In this document: piece after piece, positions 60,422 to 64,000 of the stretch
Layout: each line of letters opens with the position of its first letter
Position numbering within the stretch: the stretch's first letter is position 1
DNA from: Rhodobacter sp.
GTDB taxonomy: Bacteria; Pseudomonadota; Alphaproteobacteria; Rhodobacterales; Rhodobacteraceae
Direction of reading: 5' to 3'
DNA length: 64,000 nucleotides
NCBI GenBank assembly: GCA_020637515.1
Contig: JACKKG010000001.1
Location: 3,006,501-3,070,500, forward strand
Position numbers and translations under genes: made by a program
The notes under the pieces: generated by a model
What the model was told of the DNA's origin: nothing
The model's database searches: none
Seen by the model: only the letters and a program-made list of their open reading frames with translations

Positions 60422-60802
60422 ATGGCCAATTCCCCCAAAAAGACCACCCTCACCGACACCGAAGTCCAGAGCCGCCGCGGCGGGCTGGGCCGCAGGGCCT
60501 TTCTGCTGGGCGCCTTTGGCGGCAGCACCGCGCTGGCGGGTTGCGTGACGACCAGCATCACCGATTCCGACACCGGCCGTTACGCCGATCCCGCCGGCGG
60601 CGGCCGGGGCAGCGTGGGGCTCACCGATTCCGATTCCGGCCGCTACGCCGACCCGGCCGGCCGGGGCCGCGGCGCCCAGGGGATCACCGATTCCGACACC
60701 GGCCGTTACGCCGATCCGGTCGGTCGCGGTCGCGGCCGCAATTGCACCGATGCCGACGGCGGCGCCTATGCCGATCCGGTCGGCCGCGGCCGGCGCTGCT
60801 GA
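60422..60802 (+). CDS. Tat lipoprotein DxDxG/GRG repeat protein, paralogue 3
   Basis: A 126-residue paralogue that differs in being a predicted lipoprotein. The leader GLGRRAFLLGAFGGS (Arg24-Arg25) runs into the lipobox LAGC with Cys41. Four repeats follow: ITDSDTGRYADPAGGGRG, LTDSDSGRYADPAGRGRG, ITDSDTGRYADPVGRGRG, CTDADGGAYADPVGRGR. The last repeat is preceded by Cys (NCTDADGG) and the chain ends RRC, so a disulfide could close it. Repeats are more uniform than in genes 1 and 2. It would be held at the membrane while the other two are released. Confidence 0.75.
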   Translation: MANSPKKTTLTDTEVQSRRGGLGRRAFLLGAFGGSTALAGCVTTSITDSDTGRYADPAGGGRGSVGLTDSDSGRYADPAGRGRGAQGITDSDTGRYADPVGRGRGRNCTDADGGAYADPVGRGRRC

Positions 60803-60869
60803 CGACAGGTCCGCCTGACCCAGCGCCCGGGGGCGGTTCGGCGCCCAGGGCGCGTCAAGCCGTGGCGGA

Positions 60870-61901
60870 TCAGCCGCCCAGCACCGCCAGAAGCGCCGCG
60901 AAATCGTCGGGCAACGCCGAGACGAAATCCAGTCGCGCGCCCGTCACCGGGTGGGTGAAACCCAGAACCGCCGCGTGCAGGGCCTGACGCGGAAAGGCCG
61001 CGACGGCCTCGGCCGCGCCAGGCGGCAGGGCGGTTGCCGAAACCTTGCGCCGGCCCCCATAGACCGTGTCCCCCACCAACCCGTGCCCGGCATGGGCCAT
61101 GTGCACCCGGATCTGATGCGTGCGCCCGGTTTCCAGACGGCACTCGACCAGCGCCAGTTGCGGCGGTCGGCCAAAGGGCTGAAGGACCCGCGCGCGCGTC
61201 ACCGCGTGCCGGCCTTTGTCGAAGTAGACCGCCTGTTTCTGGCGGTCGTGGCGGTGGCGGTCCAGACGGGTCGTCACCTTGATGATCCCGCCGGGTTCGA
61301 AGCTGACCCCCTTCACCCCCTTCAGGCGCGGGTCGCCCGGATCGGGAAGCCCGTGAACCAACGCCTGGTAGAGGCGGTCCACTGAATGATCCTCGAACTG
61401 CCGGGCCAGCCCGTGATGCGCGCGGTCGGTCTTGGCCACCACCAGCAGACCCGAGGTATCCTTGTCGATACGGTGCACGATCCCCGGCCGTCTGGCGCCG
61501 CCGATCCCGGACAGGCTGTCGCCGCAATGATGCAACAGCGCATTCACCAGCGTGCCGTCGGGCGTGCCGGGCGCGGGGTGCACCACCATGCCGGCGGGCT
61601 TGTCGATGACGATCAGATCGGCGTCCTCATGCAGCACGCGCAAGGGGATGGCCTGCGGGCGCGCCTCGAGGTCCTGCGCCTCGGCCAGGGTGATGGCGAT
61701 CACATCGCCCTCGGCCACGCGGGTCTTGGTTTCGGTCAGCGCCACCCCGTCGCGGCAGACCGCCCCTTCGGCGATCAGCCGGGCCAGACGCGAACGCGAC
61801 AGCGCGGCCTCCTCTGGCACATCGCGGGCCAGTGCCTTATCAAGACGGTCGGGCGGGTTCGCGCCGATGACAACCTCGATGGCGAAGGACGCATCCTCCA
61901 T
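60870..61901 (-). CDS. rluD: Ribosomal large subunit pseudouridine synthase (RluD type)
   Basis: Makes pseudouridines in 23S rRNA. The 343-residue protein has an S4 RNA-binding domain (SRSRLARLIAEGAVCRDGV), then the RluA-family catalytic core with HRIDKDTSGLLVVAKTD (catalytic Asp) and RLETGRTHQIRVHMAHAG. Its start codon overlaps that of the divergent small gene: the four bases CATG at 61899-61902 contain both starts. No good ribosome site lies upstream, so this start is likely but not proven. Confidence 0.9.
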   Translation of the reverse strand: MEDASFAIEVVIGANPPDRLDKALARDVPEEAALSRSRLARLIAEGAVCRDGVALTETKTRVAEGDVIAITLAEAQDLEARPQAIPLRVLHEDADLIVIDKPAGMVVHPAPGTPDGTLVNALLHHCGDSLSGIGGARRPGIVHRIDKDTSGLLVVAKTDRAHHGLARQFEDHSVDRLYQALVHGLPDPGDPRLKGVKGVSFEPGGIIKVTTRLDRHRHDRQKQAVYFDKGRHAVTRARVLQPFGRPPQLALVECRLETGRTHQIRVHMAHAGHGLVGDTVYGGRRKVSATALPPGAAEAVAAFPRQALHAAVLGFTHPVTGARLDFVSALPDDFAALLAVLGG

Positions 61902-62205
61902 GTCTGACGATGACGACAAAGCACCCCTCCCGCCCGATCTGCGGTTCCTGAAAATCCTGGTGGGCACGCTCGCGGGCGTGATGATCCTGGGGCTTGTAAC
62001 CATCGTCGGACTGCTTGTCACGCGGCTGGGAACGATCGCGCCCCTGCCACGCCTGCCCGACGGCACGGTGCTGCCCGACGGGGCCCAGGTCGCCGCGGTG
62101 ACCTTTGCGCGCGACTGGCTGGTGGTGGTGACGACGGCCGACGAGGTGCTGTTCTACGCGCCCGAAGGCGGTGCGCCGGTGCGCCGCGTGACCCTGGGCC
62201 GCTAA
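61900..62205 (+). CDS. Small single-helix membrane protein divergent from rluD
   Basis: A 101-residue protein: acidic, Pro-rich N-terminus (MSDDDDKAPLPPDLRFLK), one membrane helix (ILVGTLAGVMILGLVTIVGL) and a small extracytoplasmic beta-rich domain (VTFARDWLVVVTTADEVLFY). Similar proteins occur next to rluA/rluD genes in Rhodobacterales; I recall these as a domain of unknown function (DUF6476-like), without certainty. The start overlaps the rluD start. Confidence 0.7.
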   Translation: MSDDDDKAPLPPDLRFLKILVGTLAGVMILGLVTIVGLLVTRLGTIAPLPRLPDGTVLPDGAQVAAVTFARDWLVVVTTADEVLFYAPEGGAPVRRVTLGR

Positions 62206-62207
62206 CA

Positions 62208-62291
62208 GCGGGGGGCCAGCCCCCCGCACCCCCCGCCAAAGGGGGTTTTCCACCCCCTTTGGATACCCCCGAGGATATTTCCGGCACAAAG
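62208..62291. repeat. GC-rich multi-stem intergenic repeat, copy 7 (class A, inverted)
   Basis: Between the convergent small membrane gene and trmB. The class A box is on the minus strand ending at 62291, the middle stem is CCAAAGGGGG with CCCCCTTTGG, and the outer stem is GCGGGGGGC with GCCCCCCGC. All three parts present in copy 1 are here. Confidence 0.8.
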
Positions 62292-62295
62292 ACCG

Positions 62296-63030
62296 TCAGG
62301 GTTTGCGGAAGGTCATGTAGCGCGGCGCCCGGCCCTCGCGCAGGGCTTTCTGTTCGTAGCGGGTGGACAGCCAGTCCGGCCAGGCCTCGGTCGAATTCGA
62401 GGTCAGCACGAAGCCCGCCCCCGGCACTTCCTCGAGCGTCTGTCGGGCGTAGTCGGGAATATCGGTCGCGACACGGAATTCGGCGCCCGGCGCACAAGCG
62501 CGGAACAGCGGTTCGAGATGGTCTTGCGTCACGAAGCGGCGCCGGTGGTGGCGCGCCTTGGGCCAGGGATCGGGATAATTGAGGAACACCTTCTCAAGCC
62601 GCCCCTCAGGCAACACATCGAACAGGTCGCGCGCATCGCCGGGATGCAGGCGCAGGTTCGTGCAGGGCGTCTCGCGCAGTTGATACAACGCCATCGCCAC
62701 GCCGTTCACGAACGGCTCGCAGCCGATCAACCGCACCCCGGGGTAGCGCGCGGCCATGTGCACCAGATGCTCGCCGCCGCCAAAGCCGATCTCCAGCCAC
62801 CAGGGCCCGGCGCCCGGCAGCGCGGCGTCGAGGTCCAGCACCCGCCGGTCGGGGTTCTCGTCGATCGAGACATCGCGCAGGCGCAGTCCGGGCAGGTCCT
62901 CGACAAGATAGGCCTTCTGCGCCGGGCGCAGGGTCTTGCCATGCACCCGGCCATAAAAGTTGCGATGCGTGCGCAGGGCCGCCAGGGCGGGATGCGGGGG
63001 CAGGTCGGGCTTGGGGGTCTGGTCGCTCAT
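62296..63030 (-). CDS. trmB: tRNA (guanine-N7-)-methyltransferase TrmB
   Basis: Forms m7G46 in tRNA from S-adenosylmethionine. The 244-residue protein has the AdoMet site LEIGFGGGEHLVHMA, and the family signature NYPDPWPKARHHRRR with catalytic Asp. The TRYEQKAL segment near the end is also typical. The ATG at 63030 is chosen because the upstream frame enters the divergent region. Confidence 0.95.
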   Translation of the reverse strand: MSDQTPKPDLPPHPALAALRTHRNFYGRVHGKTLRPAQKAYLVEDLPGLRLRDVSIDENPDRRVLDLDAALPGAGPWWLEIGFGGGEHLVHMAARYPGVRLIGCEPFVNGVAMALYQLRETPCTNLRLHPGDARDLFDVLPEGRLEKVFLNYPDPWPKARHHRRRFVTQDHLEPLFRACAPGAEFRVATDIPDYARQTLEEVPGAGFVLTSNSTEAWPDWLSTRYEQKALREGRAPRYMTFRKP

Positions 63031-63090
63031 GGCCCGCCGCCATAGCGATCCGGGCCCCGACAGGCAAGCCTTCTCACCTTGTCGCAAGAA

Positions 63091-63162
63091 CGCACGGGAG
63101 GGTCCAGGGAGGGGGCGTGCCTCCTCCCTGGGCAGGGGGTGCGGGGGGCGGCAGCCCCCCGC
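63091..63162. repeat. GC-rich multi-stem intergenic repeat, copy 8 (class B, diverged)
   Basis: Begins CGCACGGG like other class B copies. The middle stem has changed to CCAGGGAGG with CCTCCCTGG, while the last stem GCGGGGGGC-GGCA-GCCCCCCGC is kept. It lies in the divergent trmB/miaB gap, the only copy located at gene starts. The remaining ~150 bases of this 227-base gap show nothing else I can support. Confidence 0.65.
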
Positions 63163-63257
63163 CGCCGCCCCGGGCCGCCACCCAGATGCCGCGCGCCGCC
63201 GTTGAAGACCCGGGCATTCCGCGCTATCTGACCCCCATTCGCAACAGGACCTGCCCC

Positions 63258-64000
63258 ATGACCCAGCCGCGCAAGCTCTTCATCAAGACCTACGGCTGCC
63301 AGATGAACGTCTACGACAGCGAGCGCATGGCCGAGGCACTGGGCGCTTCGGGCTATGTCCAGACCGACCGCGCCGAAGACGCCGACATGATCTTGCTGAA
63401 CACCTGCCATATCCGCGAAAAGGCCGCGGAAAAGGTCTATTCCGAACTTGGCCGCCTGCGCCCGCTGAAGGACGCGAACCCCGATCTCAGGATCGGCATC
63501 GCCGGTTGCGTCGCCCAGGCCGAGGGGGCGGAAATCCTGAAGCGCGCGCCCGTGGTGGACCTGGTCGTCGGCCCCCAGACCTATCACCGCCTGCCCGCGA
63601 TGGAAGCCGCCGTCCGGGCTGGCGCCCGCCCCGTGGACACCGATTTCCCCGAGGAAGACAAATTCGAGCACCTGCCCCGGGGCCCGCGCGCGCGCCGCGG
63701 CCCGACGGCCTTCCTGACCGTGCAGGAAGGCTGCGACAAGTTCTGCGCTTTCTGCGTCGTGCCCTATACCCGCGGTGCCGAGGTCAGCCGCCCGGCCGAG
63801 CGCCTGCTGCGCGAGGCGCGCGACCTGGTGGACCGGGGCGTGCGCGAGATCACGCTGCTGGGCCAGAACGTCAACGGCTACCATGGCGCGGGAACCGACG
63901 GCGCCGACTGGTCGCTGGCCCGGCTGGTGCGCGCGCTGGCCGAGATCCCCGACCTGTGGCGCATCCGCTACACCACCAGCCACCCCAACGACATGTCCGA
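63258..64000 (+). CDS. miaB: tRNA-2-methylthio-N6-dimethylallyladenosine synthase MiaB (partial)
   Basis: Radical-SAM methylthiotransferase acting on i6A37 of tRNAs. The gene runs off the window end; 247 codons are present. The N-terminal UPF0004 domain is complete (FIKTYGCQMNVYDSERMAEA, LLNTCHIREKAAEKVYSELG) with its cluster cysteines, and the radical-SAM motif CDKFCAFCVVPYTRG (CxxxCxxC) is visible near residue 160. The C-terminal TRAM domain lies beyond the window. AGGA precedes the ATG. Confidence 0.94.
   Translation, partial: MTQPRKLFIKTYGCQMNVYDSERMAEALGASGYVQTDRAEDADMILLNTCHIREKAAEKVYSELGRLRPLKDANPDLRIGIAGCVAQAEGAEILKRAPVVDLVVGPQTYHRLPAMEAAVRAGARPVDTDFPEEDKFEHLPRGPRARRGPTAFLTVQEGCDKFCAFCVVPYTRGAEVSRPAERLLREARDLVDRGVREITLLGQNVNGYHGAGTDGADWSLARLVRALAEIPDLWRIRYTTSHPNDMS

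Noticed and set aside
59502..60799. Possible CRISPR-like array because of regular spacing of repeats
   Set aside because: The repeats are in-frame coding units of 57-75 bases that vary at the DNA level and have no unique spacers.
59502..60799. RTX-type calcium repeat identity for the three small proteins
   Set aside because: The RTX nonapeptide GGxGxDxxx is not present; the spacing and the GRG ending differ.
1..64000. Search for prophage, insertion sequences, integrases, toxin-antitoxin or restriction systems
   Set aside because: No such gene was recognised. The window is mainly chromosomal housekeeping and metabolic genes with uniform composition.

Overview
The window reads as one contiguous, strongly GC-rich chromosomal segment of an alphaproteobacterium, most likely Rhodobacterales (Rhodobacteraceae/Paracoccaceae). 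This rests on the order recN-bamD-lpxC-ftsZ-ftsA-ftsQ-ddl-murB-murC-murG-ftsW-rarD-murD, on SoeABC, on the ccmF-ccmH pair next to an enoyl-CoA hydratase gene, on PreTA, and on a class II type AroA. No phage, transposase, integrase or CRISPR array was seen, and no gene-free stretch exceeds about 230 bases.

Layout. 0.2-4.7 kb: soeABC, a cytoplasmic-facing sulfite-oxidising molybdoenzyme. 4.8-8.0 kb (minus): PaaG-like hydratase, ccmH, ccmF. 8.1-10.9 kb (minus): a two-gene unit of a glycosyltransferase-like protein and an asparagine-synthetase-like protein without its glutaminase cysteine. 11-15.5 kb: flavin reductase, nucleoside hydrolase, then preTA (pyrimidine reduction) behind a perfect dyad. 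15.5-28.2 kb: a PAS-LuxR regulator with a small membrane protein, divergent across a dyad-rich 52 bp gap from a ten-gene peptide/amide uptake and degradation operon (M20 deacylase, dipeptide-type ABC transporter, aldehyde dehydrogenase, SDR, S58 self-processing peptidase, alpha/beta hydrolase, TTC38-like protein). 28.3-30.8 kb: a MobA-like aromatic hydroxylase and divergent MarR regulator sharing an operator. 30.8-47.8 kb (minus): small lipoprotein, recN, bamD, lpxC and the division/cell-wall cluster up to murD; mraY, murE and murF are not here. 47.8-48.9 kb: two identical tRNA-Asp genes flanking a ChaC-like gene. 49-55.4 kb: pssA-psd, LysE exporter/Lrp regulator, aroA, a membrane protein, an MBL hydrolase, cmk. 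55.6-58.0 kb (minus): rpoH and a cardiolipin synthase gene.

58.0-60.8 kb holds the most unusual locus. A JmjC/cupin Fe(II)/2-oxoglutarate oxygenase gene, 3 nt from the cardiolipin synthase gene, is divergent from three consecutive paralogous genes. Each encodes a small protein with a twin-arginine (Tat) type leader followed by four repeats of the form [LIV]TDxDxGxxADxAGxGRG. The third is a lipoprotein whose last repeat is bracketed by cysteines. I do not recognise this family. It looks like an exported Asp/Arg/Gly repeat-peptide system with a possible dedicated hydroxylase.

The window closes with rluD, a divergent small membrane protein, trmB and a truncated miaB. Eight copies of a GC-rich multi-stem intergenic repeat, in two related classes, are scattered from 4.7 to 63.2 kb, mostly at gene ends.
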